Below, one piece after another: positions 37,487-47,363 of a DNA stretch of 64,000 bases. The notes under the pieces were generated by a model, which worked only from the letters and a program-made list of their open reading frames with translations, did not search any database and was not told where the DNA came from. A program made the translations under genes and the position numbers. This DNA comes from Pseudoalteromonas luteoviolacea (GTDB lineage Bacteria; Pseudomonadota; Gammaproteobacteria; Enterobacterales; Alteromonadaceae), in NCBI RefSeq assembly GCF_021654285.1, contig NZ_JAKFZS010000018.1, forward strand, positions 62,001-126,000, read 5' to 3'. Each line of letters starts with the position of its first letter. Positions within the stretch are counted from its first letter, which is position 1.

Positions 37487-38209
37487 ATGAGTATATTTAA
37501 ATTGACTGTTCTTGCTGTTGTGGTTGTAAGCACTATTTGTGTTTATTTGTTTATGAGGCCTTATTGGGTTCCCCTTTATCACAAAGTGGCTGGCAAGCAG
37601 AGTGTGTCAGATGTGATCAGAGAATATGGTGAAACGTCAGAGGCGAGACTACGTCCATTTTTCCAACAAGCAGGTGTTCAATACCCGCCCAAAAGCGTTA
37701 CATTGCTTGCTATCAAAGGGACTGATCAACTTGAGCTATGGGCATCAAATGATGATAACCCTGTTTTTATTCGAACATATCCAGTGCTTGCTGCCAGCGG
37801 AGTATTAGGGCCAAAACTGCAAGAGGGTGACGAACAGGTGCCTGAGGGAATTTATAGCTTGGAGTATTTAAATCCAAACAGTGCTTTTCATTTATCTATG
37901 AAGCTAAACTATCCAAATGATTTTGACCTAATACATGCCCACGCGGAAGGGAGAGAAGCGCCAGGTACTAATATTTTTATTCATGGTAAAGCGATGTCAG
38001 TAGGTTGTTTAGCGATGGGGGACGAAGTCATAGAGGAGCTCTTCGTGTTAACGGCAACAATAGGCAAGGAGTCGGTGAAGGTTGCGATAGCACCGATTGA
38101 TCCGAGAAAACATAATATATTGCCTTTGGCCCACGGAAAGCCAAAGTGGGTTTCTGAACTCTATACAAATATCACTGATTACTTTAGCAGGTATCAACAC
38201 AGCTCTTAG
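37487..38209 (+). CDS. L,D-transpeptidase (YkuD/YafK-like)
   Basis: A 240-residue membrane-anchored or exported enzyme (first 22 residues hydrophobic) of the L,D-transpeptidase family. The catalytic motif is HGKAMSVGCLAMGD, with His166 and Cys174. GREAPGTNIFIHG resembles YafK/DpaA, which trims Lpp from peptidoglycan, so amidase rather than cross-linking activity is possible. The start overlaps the stop of a four-codon mini-frame (ATGAGTAATTCATGA) that has the better GGTGGAG ribosome site, so the start may be reached by re-initiation. Confidence 0.82.
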   Translation: MSIFKLTVLAVVVVSTICVYLFMRPYWVPLYHKVAGKQSVSDVIREYGETSEARLRPFFQQAGVQYPPKSVTLLAIKGTDQLELWASNDDNPVFIRTYPVLAASGVLGPKLQEGDEQVPEGIYSLEYLNPNSAFHLSMKLNYPNDFDLIHAHAEGREAPGTNIFIHGKAMSVGCLAMGDEVIEELFVLTATIGKESVKVAIAPIDPRKHNILPLAHGKPKWVSELYTNITDYFSRYQHSS

Positions 38210-38382
38210 CTTTTAATTGATTAAAAGTAGACCATGTACCTAAAAAGGCTGATATATATGTTGGCCTTAACATGCCCAATCATTTGTTTCGATAAAAAAG
38301 AATAAATTTTCACCCTTTTTTTCACTTTTGCACGTTATATCTCGGTTACAAGAATAACAAGACCCAAAGGATATGAATCAAG

Positions 38383-39747
38383 ATGAAAAAGAGTGTAATA
38401 AGTATTTGTTTAGGGCTATGTGCATTTACGAGTCATGCAGATGACAAAGACTTTGATGCAGTTTTACAGTGTCACAGTGCTGCTGATGAACCGGGGTTGA
38501 TTGTCCAGTTGGTGCAATCCGATGAGGTCATATACAGCGGTGCGGCTGGTTTGGCAGACCTGAAGACAAAAAGACCGCTTAAGATAGATGATGTGATGCA
38601 GATAGGATCAGTGACAAAAATGTTCACGGCTGCTGCCATTTTAAAGTTAGCTGAAAATAACGCCTTGTCTTTGCAAGACCCGATAGGGAAGTTTATTCCT
38701 GATATTAATCCTAAATATAGAGATTTAACGCTTTCTAGCTTATTAACCCACACATCTGGCCTATCCGATTATTTAGGCGATCCTGTCGTGAACAGAATCT
38801 GGGGAAACTATGCGTCACTTGATAAAGTGATAAAGATCATTACGAGGCTGCCGCTGAGTTTTAACTCGGGAGATACACATGTCTATTCTAATTTAGGCTA
38901 TATCTTGTTAGGCAAAGCAATAGAGGTATCCACTGGGATGCCTTATAACCAGTATATGCAAGATACATTTTTTAAGCCCTTGAGGATGGACAATACATTT
39001 GTTGTCACACAAGGGATACGTGTGAATGACGTGGTTGGATATACGACCAACTTTGATGCACCCAAAAAGCACATTAAAGCAGAAAAATCAAAAGACAGGG
39101 CATGGAAAGTGGATCGTAGCTGGATCCACGCATCGGGCGCTATCGCATCTACTTTACAAGATATGAAGGTATGGAATAAAGCGTTGATGTCTGGGCTAGT
39201 TGTCAGTGAAAAAAGCTTGAACTTAATGACCCAAAAAGTGCGACTCAATGACAACTCAACTGCAAATTATGGTTTGGGGCTGAATGTCTATAAGTTAGGG
39301 GGAGAGATAAGTTACAACCATGCTGGTATGGTGCCAGGCTTTTTTACTTGGCATGTGTATTTGCCTGAACACGACTTGGTCGCCACCGGTATGAGTAATC
39401 AGGATAAGTACTTTCCGGGTCTTGCCTTACTCGATATGGTTGCCATTGCGCTTGAGCTGTCTCCGAAGCCGATTAAAGACCAAGACAAAATAACCTCATT
39501 GGCTGAAAAGTTGGTGGGCGATTATCGCTCCATAGATTCCCAAACCCTTTCTATTACGTTTGAAAACAATCGTCTTTATTCCCAACATGAGGGAGAGGAA
39601 AAACGTCTTATTATACCGCGAGAGAACAACGCTTACTCCTATGAATGTACAGAACATTATTTTACTTTACGGGAAAATTCTAACAAAATTAAGCTAGTGC
39701 CAACGCACCTTATCCATGGTGATCAAGCCGCATATACCAAGCTATAA
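38383..39747 (+). CDS. Serine hydrolase, class C beta-lactamase-like
   Basis: A 454-residue exported protein with a signal peptide (SVISICLGLCAFTSHA). The SxxK motif is GSVTK with Ser76 and Lys79, the YxN motif is YSN at Tyr168, and a histidine in place of the KTG lysine occurs in NHAGM (His313). This HAG variant is common in esterase/D-aminopeptidase-type members of the beta-lactamase fold. A C-terminal beta domain (about 365-454) follows. It could be an esterase, peptidase or cell-wall enzyme; clinical beta-lactamase activity is not implied. A near-perfect palindrome follows as terminator. Confidence 0.83.
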   Translation: MKKSVISICLGLCAFTSHADDKDFDAVLQCHSAADEPGLIVQLVQSDEVIYSGAAGLADLKTKRPLKIDDVMQIGSVTKMFTAAAILKLAENNALSLQDPIGKFIPDINPKYRDLTLSSLLTHTSGLSDYLGDPVVNRIWGNYASLDKVIKIITRLPLSFNSGDTHVYSNLGYILLGKAIEVSTGMPYNQYMQDTFFKPLRMDNTFVVTQGIRVNDVVGYTTNFDAPKKHIKAEKSKDRAWKVDRSWIHASGAIASTLQDMKVWNKALMSGLVVSEKSLNLMTQKVRLNDNSTANYGLGLNVYKLGGEISYNHAGMVPGFFTWHVYLPEHDLVATGMSNQDKYFPGLALLDMVAIALELSPKPIKDQDKITSLAEKLVGDYRSIDSQTLSITFENNRLYSQHEGEEKRLIIPRENNAYSYECTEHYFTLRENSNKIKLVPTHLIHGDQAAYTKL

Positions 39748-39776
39748 ATTGGTTAAAGACATTAAATGATAAATAT

Positions 39777-39802
39777 AAGGGTAGAACACGTGTTTTACCC
39801 TT
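39777..39802 (+). terminator. Near-perfect 26-base palindrome
   Basis: AAGGGTA and TACCCTT flank GAACACGTGTTT, making an almost perfect dyad 29 bases past the serine hydrolase stop. It probably ends that transcript. Confidence 0.5.
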
Positions 39803-40173
39803 ACTCAGTAAGAGGTTTATCTCCGGGGTTTTGGCAAACTGATCTATCAATCAGTGTGTTATTGACTAAGTATTTAAGCGAAATTCTGCTTTACTCTCTT
39901 ATGACTTGGTTCGTATGGGCAAGAACTAAAATCGAAGAGCCACATCTCAAGGCTTGGAGTGGGGGGAGCGCTGAGTTTGGCTATCGTCATGACTTTACAT
40001 GCCTTATCTATGTTATTTTGAACCCGTCAAAAGAGGGCTCTCACGGGCGTGAGGCAGCTATGAGGTGCTTTTCAAAGAAAGTTTTTAACAAATTAAGTTA
40101 AAAAATAGATAATAGTGCGTGATTTAGTGTATAAAATTAAAGGATAAGCTGCGCTTAGACAGAAACCTTTGAC
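39803..40173 (+). other. Uncertain region; weak 111-codon frame
   Basis: Between the palindrome and the histidine kinase. An open frame at 39766-40101 starts before the palindrome and lacks a ribosome site. Its product (GFWQTDLSISVLLTKYLSEILLY and GYRHDFTCLIYVILNPSKEG) matches no family I know. It may be a decayed gene or chance. I would not annotate it as coding. Confidence 0.3.
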
Positions 40174-41880
40174 ATGACGTCTGCTCAAACAAAAAGAAAA
40201 ACTGCCGAAAACAAGCCCTCGTTGGCAAAGCAAAATTATGCACCTCGAGTAATCGGTGGCGTGCTTATGGCGGTGATGTTAGTAGGGGCGCTGTATGCCA
40301 GTCTAACACCAACCTATATCGCCTTTATCATTTTAAATTGCCTTATTTGGCCTCACTTAGCCCGCTTTCACAGCAGAGTAGTATCCGATGAAAAAGCCGC
40401 AGAGTATACCAATTTGCACCTTGATGCGTTGTTTTATGGCACTTGGTTTGCAGCGGTGGGCTTTCAGGTGTGGGTGGTGTTTGCGCTGTTAATTGTCAAC
40501 TCTCTCAATAGTTTAATATTAGGTGGGATCAAGCGGTTTTACAGCTGTAGCGCCAGTTTAATAGTAGGTGGCATATCAGGCGGGCTTTTATTGGGGTTTG
40601 ATTTTGTTGAGCAATCACCGCTCATAACTCAAGTTGTCGCGGCTTCAAGTATTTATTTATATTGCTGTAACGTGGGGTTTTTTAATCGAAAGTATTCAGG
40701 CCAATTGAAACGTTCTCGCGATAAAATGCGTAAGCAAAATCAAGCATTAATAGAAGCAAAAAATAAGGCAGAGCAGGGGTCTCGTGCCAAAAGTGAGTTT
40801 TTAGCCAACATGAGTCATGAGATCCGAACGCCAATGAATGGCATTTTGGGGACATTACAGCTGCTAGAGCAAGATAACCTAGATACCGAGTCTAAGCACC
40901 TTGTTTCAAAGGCTATGTATTCTGCAAAGTCTTTACTGACCGTTATTAACGATATATTAGATTTTTCGAAAATAGAGGCACACAAGTTAGAATTGGAAGT
41001 GGCGCCTTTTTCGATATTAGAAACCGTAGAGTCGGTTGTTGCGGATTTAAAAAGTGCAACGCAAGAGAAGTCGATCACTGTTGAAACAGACATTGAGAAG
41101 AGCTGTCATCCAATCTGGCTAGGTGATTCAGTGCGGGTTCGGCAAATTTTGCTTAATTTAGTGTCAAATGCTGTCAAGTTTACCCATGCTGGTGGTATTC
41201 AAATTAAAGTGAAGACCCTGCGATATCAAGGACGATACGGGTTATCTATTGTGGTGATAGATACGGGGATCGGTATGAACCAAGAGACGCAAAAGTCTAT
41301 TTTCAACCGCTTTAAGCAAGCAGACTCGTCTACAACTCGAAAATATGGTGGAACGGGCCTTGGTTTGGCGATTACTTCAAGTCTCGTCAAATTGATGAAA
41401 GGAGAAATCGACATTGCCAGTGAGGAAGGTAAAGGTACACAAATCGCGGTGACTTTGCCCTTGGCACAAGCTGATTCTGCTAAGGTAGGCACACAGCCTG
41501 ACAAAGATACGCTGCCTGACTTTTCGAGCATTAAAATGTTAATTGCTGAAGATAATAAAGTAAATCAACTCGTCATTGAGAAGATGTTGGAAAAAACAGG
41601 GGCGCAAGTCGACTTGGTTGAAAATGGCTGGTTGGCTGTGCAGGCGTTTGAGAAGGTACACTATGATATCGTGCTAATGGACATTCAAATGCCTGAAATG
41701 GATGGGCTGGAAGCCTTTGCGCTAATTCATAAAGTAAACTCGAATGTACCCATCATAGCGCTAACCGCTAATGTAATGCCCCAAGATATAGCGCATTACA
41801 GAGCTTTGGGGTTTGCCGACCATATCGGTAAGCCAGTCGCGATGTATTCAATGTTCAAGGCGATTAGTCGCCTGATTTGA
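40174..41880 (+). CDS. Hybrid sensor histidine kinase with MASE2-like domain
   Basis: Membrane sensor of 568 residues. Residues about 25-175 are a multi-helix module resembling MASE2. A coiled coil (KRSRDKMRKQNQALIEAKNKAEQ) leads to the dimerisation/phosphoacceptor domain with SHEIRTPMN (His215). The ATPase domain carries LVSNAVKFT, DTGIGM and GGTGLGLAI. The receiver domain has LIAEDN, phospho-Asp503 (LMDIQMPEMDG) and a terminal LTAN/K region. There is no separate HPt domain, so it probably signals to an external phosphotransfer protein. No response regulator is adjacent. Ligand unknown. Confidence 0.9.
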   Translation: MTSAQTKRKTAENKPSLAKQNYAPRVIGGVLMAVMLVGALYASLTPTYIAFIILNCLIWPHLARFHSRVVSDEKAAEYTNLHLDALFYGTWFAAVGFQVWVVFALLIVNSLNSLILGGIKRFYSCSASLIVGGISGGLLLGFDFVEQSPLITQVVAASSIYLYCCNVGFFNRKYSGQLKRSRDKMRKQNQALIEAKNKAEQGSRAKSEFLANMSHEIRTPMNGILGTLQLLEQDNLDTESKHLVSKAMYSAKSLLTVINDILDFSKIEAHKLELEVAPFSILETVESVVADLKSATQEKSITVETDIEKSCHPIWLGDSVRVRQILLNLVSNAVKFTHAGGIQIKVKTLRYQGRYGLSIVVIDTGIGMNQETQKSIFNRFKQADSSTTRKYGGTGLGLAITSSLVKLMKGEIDIASEEGKGTQIAVTLPLAQADSAKVGTQPDKDTLPDFSSIKMLIAEDNKVNQLVIEKMLEKTGAQVDLVENGWLAVQAFEKVHYDIVLMDIQMPEMDGLEAFALIHKVNSNVPIIALTANVMPQDIAHYRALGFADHIGKPVAMYSMFKAISRLI

Positions 41881-41947
41881 ATATAGGCTGAAAGGCCTGT
41901 GATGTTGCTTGGTTATCTTTGGGGGGAGGCTTTAGAGATGCAAATGC

Positions 41948-41972
41948 AGGAGGCATGATTGTCATGCCTCCT
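41948..41972. terminator. Bidirectional terminator hairpin
   Basis: AGGAGGCATGA (41948-41958), TTG loop, TCATGCCTCCT (41962-41972): a perfect 11-base stem between convergent genes. Confidence 0.75.
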
Positions 41973-41985
41973 AATCAAATTGGAG

Positions 41986-42516
41986 TTAGTTGATTACCCA
42001 AGTTTGTGTTGGTTGACTGGCATCTACTTCCCAGTTGTATACCAAAGGCTCTTTTGACGTGCTGTAGAACCATATTTCTGCTTTAAGCTTCTGATCTGCA
42101 TGCGGTAGCTGTATTTGTGTTGTAAAACCATTGCTGTCCAGCGGTGCTCTTAAGAAGCAGTTATCAGCGTTTGTGATACTTTCGCCTTGCTTACAGATGT
42201 TGATGAAAGCGCGCTCACTGACCACGTTGTCGCTTAAGGTTACTTCGACCGCCACGTTGCTTCTGAAATCAAATGCCACGTCAACATCCATACTATCCAT
42301 ACCTTCACCTTGAGGTTGTGCCGCTACTGTATCGCCTGTATCAGTCGAATCTTGCTCTATTGTTGTTGGCGTACTTGTACTGGTTGTCGCTGGCGCTGCC
42401 GCAGTACTGCTGCTTGAGGTTGTTGTGCTTGGATTACTTTGCCCTTCCGAGCCACCAGAACCGCCGCCACATGCTGTAAGTGCTAATGTCATTAGAGTGA
42501 TAATTAACTTGTTCAT
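41986..42516 (-). CDS. Ser/Thr-rich lipoprotein
   Basis: A 176-residue lipoprotein. The lipobox LALTACGG is followed by a low-complexity Ser/Thr/Ala linker (about residues 20-60), then a small folded domain (VAFDFRSNVAVEVTLSDNV) with two Cys in NICKQG and NCFLR. It starts 9 bases after the LruC protein gene on the same strand, so the two are probably one operon and may interact at the cell surface. Function unknown. Confidence 0.75.
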   Translation of the reverse strand: MNKLIITLMTLALTACGGGSGGSEGQSNPSTTTSSSSTAAAPATTSTSTPTTIEQDSTDTGDTVAAQPQGEGMDSMDVDVAFDFRSNVAVEVTLSDNVVSERAFINICKQGESITNADNCFLRAPLDSNGFTTQIQLPHADQKLKAEIWFYSTSKEPLVYNWEVDASQPTQTWVIN

Positions 42517-42525
42517 GGTCTGCTC

Positions 42526-44592
42526 CTAGTTCTGTGATGCGCTGCTGATAGTGTATTGGTAGTTTGCGACAGGGTTTTCGAACCAAGTCACGTTGTTTTG
42601 GCCTGCTGATGATGCGAACTCTGCAAATTGTGGGTATGCAATGGACATATCAACTCTTTCTTTTGGGTGTTGCCAATCAGTATCGATTATCAGTGCCCAC
42701 GGTAAACCAGTACCCGTTTGGAAGTATCCATTTGTCGATGACGTATCGTCACCTTGGTCAAGGTAGCTGCTGTCAAAGGCTTCTGTTGGTGTTTGGTTTT
42801 TCAAATGTACTTCCCAGCCGCGACCATTATTGCTATCAACATAGGGGCCGTGATAATGACCATTGACTGCGAAAATGAATGGGTCGAGCTTGTCCAAAGT
42901 AGCTACGCTCGCACTGTAGGTTGTTGATAACGGTAGCGTCAGTTCGAATGGAATAGGCGCGCGTTGAATGTCACTACAGCCTTCTTCTGTCCGGAAGAAT
43001 TTGCAGCCTTCTTGTGTTGGCACCATTTCTCTTGTATTCGCGAAAATAACGGCGATGGCTTCGTTTCTATTTGCTTCGAGTGGGCTGTTTTGCGTCTCAA
43101 CACCATCGATAGTCAACTTAATTTGTGACTCATCAACATGGTTGCGTGCTATGTCTTTAAAACGCATCGCAAATGCGTTGTGATAGCCTGCACCGACGGC
43201 AACTAAAGCGCCTTCTACTTTATACTGTACGATTTGATTACCAATCTGGCCGGTTGTTGCTCTGTATCTCACGACTACATCGTTGAAATCATAATCGCCT
43301 TTTTGTGGCCATAAGTCTTCGAATGCTGCCGTTTGCCAAGCCGTCGAAGACTCAATTAAGCTGCTTGCTACCACGGAAACTGCGATATCTTCAACTTCGC
43401 CATTGTCCACGCCCCCTGTTGGCGCGATATCTTGGTTGTTGGACAATCTAAAGCGAGCCCATGTATTACCTTCTAAAGCGTCTACAGGCACGGGGATTAA
43501 CACGCGGTTTTCGCCTGCTACGCCTGACAGCTCGCTAATAATACGCTCTGAAGATTGAAATTCACCATCTTGATTCCAGTCTACCCATGCGTTGACGTAG
43601 CCGTTGGTAGACAATGTAAATGAGATGAGAGCGTCATAGCCGGTTTCTATGCTTGTGACGAAACTAACACCATCGTCGTCATCTTGCGCTTTTGGTAAAT
43701 GCTCTGCGCTAACACCATCACCAAAGTAAAGGTCACCGGCAACATGTCGGGCACCGTTTTCAGCTAAAGACGTGCCGTAACTCTCTGGCGCATCGCCATA
43801 GTCCATTGTTGGATCTTCGCTTTCATCAATGATAGGGGCAGTTGCACAGCGTGCGCCGTCATTAGAGCCAGAGCTTGGGCCATATGCGAAAAGCTGTGTA
43901 TCAGCAGGGTCATCAATATTTACTTGATAGATATGCCCGTCTTGGTTACGACTGATATAAAAGTTGTTATCGACATCAAAATACACTGCGCCAAAAGTAC
44001 CAGACTGGCCAACATTGCCAAGTGAGGTGCTCGCGCCAGTTGTTGCATTGATTCGGTGCAAATTACCGTTGCTATCAACACTGTATGCCATACCAGCTTC
44101 GCCGTTAGGTGCAAATGCCATATCGAAAATGTTTAAATTGAGGTCTCCACCATTAATAACACGCGTTGCTTGCAAATAATCATTGCTTGATTCGTCAAGG
44201 GATACGCGATACAAGCCGTAAGCACTGCCTTTTCTGTAGACATAATAAGCGTTTTCGTGGATCGCTACATCGCCGACGTAAAAGTTGGTGTCTGGAAAGC
44301 CAACTGTGGTTAGAGGCTCTAATGTGTAGTCGTTACCGACGCGGCCAATATCCTTGCGGCTGTAATCCCAACCATAAAGATAACGGTCATGGAGGTTGAA
44401 TCCAAATCCGTTGAGCTTGTTGTTTGTGCCCACGTTTGGTGCGAATTCTGTATATGCACCAGATACTAAGTTAACGCCGTAAATGGCGGCTGTATTTCCT
44501 TGCACTAAAAATGCTTTAGAAGGGCAAGTATCGAAAGGTGCTGCATTGACGCCAGCAGACAAAAGGCACAAGCTCAATAGTTTGTATTTCAT
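42526..44592 (-). CDS. LruC/GEVED-domain exported protein
   Basis: A 688-residue secreted or surface protein. The signal peptide (LLSLCLLSAGVNA) precedes a beta-propeller-like region (about 15-250; repeated GVNLVSGAY, LYRVSLDES, IYQVNIDDP). A central GEVED domain is marked by DYGDAPESYGT, VDWNQDGEF and NGEVEDIAVSV. The C-terminal LruC-type domain has WPQKGDYDFNDVVVRY. GDAPESYGT with DWNQDGEF suggests calcium binding. Its start has a GGAG site. LruC proteins are often exported with partner lipoproteins, as here. Role probably adhesion or matrix. Confidence 0.8.
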   Translation of the reverse strand: MKYKLLSLCLLSAGVNAAPFDTCPSKAFLVQGNTAAIYGVNLVSGAYTEFAPNVGTNNKLNGFGFNLHDRYLYGWDYSRKDIGRVGNDYTLEPLTTVGFPDTNFYVGDVAIHENAYYVYRKGSAYGLYRVSLDESSNDYLQATRVINGGDLNLNIFDMAFAPNGEAGMAYSVDSNGNLHRINATTGASTSLGNVGQSGTFGAVYFDVDNNFYISRNQDGHIYQVNIDDPADTQLFAYGPSSGSNDGARCATAPIIDESEDPTMDYGDAPESYGTSLAENGARHVAGDLYFGDGVSAEHLPKAQDDDDGVSFVTSIETGYDALISFTLSTNGYVNAWVDWNQDGEFQSSERIISELSGVAGENRVLIPVPVDALEGNTWARFRLSNNQDIAPTGGVDNGEVEDIAVSVVASSLIESSTAWQTAAFEDLWPQKGDYDFNDVVVRYRATTGQIGNQIVQYKVEGALVAVGAGYHNAFAMRFKDIARNHVDESQIKLTIDGVETQNSPLEANRNEAIAVIFANTREMVPTQEGCKFFRTEEGCSDIQRAPIPFELTLPLSTTYSASVATLDKLDPFIFAVNGHYHGPYVDSNNGRGWEVHLKNQTPTEAFDSSYLDQGDDTSSTNGYFQTGTGLPWALIIDTDWQHPKERVDMSIAYPQFAEFASSAGQNNVTWFENPVANYQYTISSASQN

Positions 44593-44812
44593 GACTTTCT
44601 CCAAGATGCAATTTTGCTGATTTAACTGTTTGCAATCCCAATGCCAAAAATAAGATTTTGAATTGTAATGAGTTTTTAAAGTTTATTTTTGCGTTATTGC
44701 AAAATGCAAAGCGCTTTTAAATCGATACTCTCATTTTAAAAATGAATTAGTACGGCGTTGGCTAATGAAAAAAAGGATAGTTCAGCGAGTAGAAATGGGA
44801 TTAGGTGAAAGT

Positions 44813-44847
44813 TAAATAGCCTTCAGTGATATTATGAAGGCTATTTA
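44813..44847 (-). terminator. Perfect 13-base stem hairpin
   Basis: TAAATAGCCTTCA (44813-44825) pairs with TGAAGGCTATTTA (44835-44847), 11 bases beyond the stop of the leftward protease gene. Confidence 0.7.
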
Positions 44848-44858
44848 GTGGGAATGGT

Positions 44859-47165
44859 TTAGTGTACTTTTTTAGCTTGTTTACGCCTTTGCATGAGCAA
44901 TAAAGCGAATAAATATAAGTTTAAGAATCCGAGTGAGCCGCCGCTACTGCTGTTATTATCCGTTGGGGTGGGTTTATTTACTGCTACTTCAGGTGCACTG
45001 ACTTTGATATCGATGTGCTCTGAGCTTGCAAGACCAAACACATCGGTTACAGTGAGCGAAAATGAGAGAGTTTCATTTTGCGTTACATTGGGCGCAGTAA
45101 ACTCCAAGTTTTGCGTATCTTGTGGCAGTGTTATTTGTGTGCCTGAAGTTTGCGACCATTTGTAGGTTAAGCTGTCATCCTCGGGATCAGAGGATTCTGA
45201 GGTGATGAGTACTTTTTCGCCTTGCTTTACCTCAAGTGTGTTACTTGATAGAGCAACAATAGGCGCATTATTTTTCGCAACATTGACTGTCACTAAAGCG
45301 ACGCTTGAGGCTTCAAATTCATCGGTTACGGTCACTTGGTAGACTTTTGTTGTATCTTCAGTGACTTTGTCGGCTGTAAGTGTGATTATACTTTCTTTAC
45401 CAAGCATATCTTGAGGTTTGTTTAACTCAACCCATGTGAAAGCGATGTTGTCGCCCTCAGGGTCGGATGAATCACTGGCATCTAAAGTGTATTCTAACTC
45501 ACTCCGAATATTGATTTGGTCTTGAGCAACTTCAGCTGTGGGTACTTGGTTAGTAAAAGTTGTATTAAAATTATGAATTGTTACCTTATCTTCTCCAGCA
45601 GAATACTCGGAATCTTTAGTGTAAATGACAGCGATTTGATTAACACCGTCATCCAGATCGATGTTGACGCTTTTCAGGTTTTCTTTTAAGCCACTGTCTT
45701 TGAGGATCTCCTTGTTATTATGAAATACCGTGACATGGTCTCCATAAAATTCGCTTGAGATAAAGTAGTCAAAGCTGACTGCCTTAATGTGCTTATCATC
45801 AATGACAGCCATTACGTATGATTTTTGTTCAAATCCATCTAGATTCGGATCATCAGTTTGATCTGTAATATCACCACTAACTAAAATAGGTTCTCCCGAT
45901 GCGCTAGCCTCTGTATACCAGTTTGCATCGCCTCCGGTTGACCAACCAATACTGGTTGTTGTTGAGAGGTGTTGATTAAAGTCAGAGTCGGGTTCGGATG
46001 TTTTGTAGTAAGTTAAAAACTCAGTGAAATAAACATCAGAGGGCGAATCCATCTCAACTTCCATAAGGTAGCTGCCATAAGCATGTTGATCTTTGGTTAA
46101 CACGGTAAACTGACACTCTTGTTCAGACTCTAAGGTTGAGTTAGCGCAAGTTTGCTCAATAAGTTCCGCATTTGATAAATTTAAATTTGGGCGGTCAGGA
46201 TAGTTTGCAATCGCAAAATTGGTAATACTAATAGGGTAGCTTAAGGTGTTTTTAAATGTGCCAGTAAAGGTAGAGGAAGGTTGATTTTTTTTGAATGCGT
46301 TGAGTGATTTTTCATCAAACCCGAATTCTAAAGTCTTTCCTAGTCGCCACATTGAAAGGGCCGCTACATCAGCGAAAACTCCCGGCCTGTTTGGTGCACC
46401 GCAAGCAACCCCCCAGCTGACTATACCAACTTGAATCCATTCTCCATCTCTTTTAACGACTAAGGGGCCACCGCTATCCCCGTGGCAAGGACTTTTAACT
46501 CCATCAGGGACACCTGCACACATCATTGACTCGGTGATCCCGCCATCGTGATGGTCTTTATCGTTACAAACGTCTCGGGGAACATATTGAAGATCAACTT
46601 CATGTAGTTTTTTAGGGGCATCTCCACCATGGCTGAGTCGCCCCCATCCCATTACTTTGAGGGTTTCGCCGGGAGTCAGGCTTTCTCTAACCTCTTTATC
46701 CGCTAATGCTATCGGGGCGATATTTTCAACAGCTCTATCAAGCTTTAAAATTGCCATGTCGTTATCTTCTCGATACCCCCAATCATAATCGTCATGCCAA
46801 AGAACTTCATGAACTTGATAGGTTTTCCATTGGGATTCATCTGTAAGGTCATGCCCTTCAAATTTGACCCTAAAATCACTAAATGAGCCAGAGGTGATGC
46901 AGTGGGCTGCGGTAAGCACTCGGTTCTCTCCGATAAAAGAAACTCCGCATTGGTGACGGCCATTTATTTGCAGGCTGCCAATGAATGGGTAGCTAAAAGG
47001 TGTGGTTTCACCGCCGCCAACTATATAGGGGGTAATTTGCTCTGGCGTTGGTGATAAATTTACAGTATGCGAATTTGATGCTTGGGGAATATCTTGAATT
47101 GCATTGACAATGACTGGTGTCATAACAGTCACGAGAAGAAGCAATCCTTTCATCTTAACACTCAT
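44859..47165 (-). CDS. Secreted trypsin-like protease with GlyGly-CTERM-like tail
   Basis: S1 serine protease of 768 residues. A signal peptide (MKGLLLLVTVMTPVIVNA) and short propeptide end at IVGGG (residue 48). The catalytic triad is His88 (TAAHC), Asp136 (DNDMAIL) and Ser231 (GDSGGPL). After the protease domain (to about 285) come a beta domain, a jelly-roll-like domain near 400-530, and two PKD/cadherin-like modules (about 540-730). The end is SSSGGSLGFLNLYLFALLLMQ plus basic residues, the pattern of GlyGly-CTERM proteins that are secreted by type II secretion and trimmed by rhombosortase. The residue before IVGG is Tyr rather than Arg or Lys. AGGATTT precedes the start. It is a tandem paralogue of the next gene. 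Confidence 0.88.
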   Translation of the reverse strand: MSVKMKGLLLLVTVMTPVIVNAIQDIPQASNSHTVNLSPTPEQITPYIVGGGETTPFSYPFIGSLQINGRHQCGVSFIGENRVLTAAHCITSGSFSDFRVKFEGHDLTDESQWKTYQVHEVLWHDDYDWGYREDNDMAILKLDRAVENIAPIALADKEVRESLTPGETLKVMGWGRLSHGGDAPKKLHEVDLQYVPRDVCNDKDHHDGGITESMMCAGVPDGVKSPCHGDSGGPLVVKRDGEWIQVGIVSWGVACGAPNRPGVFADVAALSMWRLGKTLEFGFDEKSLNAFKKNQPSSTFTGTFKNTLSYPISITNFAIANYPDRPNLNLSNAELIEQTCANSTLESEQECQFTVLTKDQHAYGSYLMEVEMDSPSDVYFTEFLTYYKTSEPDSDFNQHLSTTTSIGWSTGGDANWYTEASASGEPILVSGDITDQTDDPNLDGFEQKSYVMAVIDDKHIKAVSFDYFISSEFYGDHVTVFHNNKEILKDSGLKENLKSVNIDLDDGVNQIAVIYTKDSEYSAGEDKVTIHNFNTTFTNQVPTAEVAQDQINIRSELEYTLDASDSSDPEGDNIAFTWVELNKPQDMLGKESIITLTADKVTEDTTKVYQVTVTDEFEASSVALVTVNVAKNNAPIVALSSNTLEVKQGEKVLITSESSDPEDDSLTYKWSQTSGTQITLPQDTQNLEFTAPNVTQNETLSFSLTVTDVFGLASSEHIDIKVSAPEVAVNKPTPTDNNSSSGGSLGFLNLYLFALLLMQRRKQAKKVH

Positions 47166-47322
47166 GTTAAATCCTATTTTGAACTATTAAAACTAAGCAA
47201 TATAAGGTACGAACTAAGAATAAATACACTAAAATAATATGACTTTTATTTAAAAAAGTATTGCTAAATATTGTTATATATTGTTCTCATACACCATTAA
47301 TTGATAAATACTGAATAAAAGA

Positions 47323-47351
47323 AGCCTGATAAAAATACAGGCTCCTTTTTT
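47323..47351. terminator. Terminator between paralogous protease genes
   Basis: AGCCTG (47323-47328) pairs with CAGGCT (47338-47343); T-rich tracts follow on both strands. It ends the upstream leftward protease transcript, so the two paralogues are probably transcribed separately. Confidence 0.65.
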
Positions 47352-47363
47352 ATGAAAATAATA

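Noticed and set aside
39766..40101. 111-codon frame after the serine hydrolase
   Set aside because: Runs through a strong palindrome that is probably the terminator of the gene before it, and lacks a ribosome site; kept only as an uncertain region.
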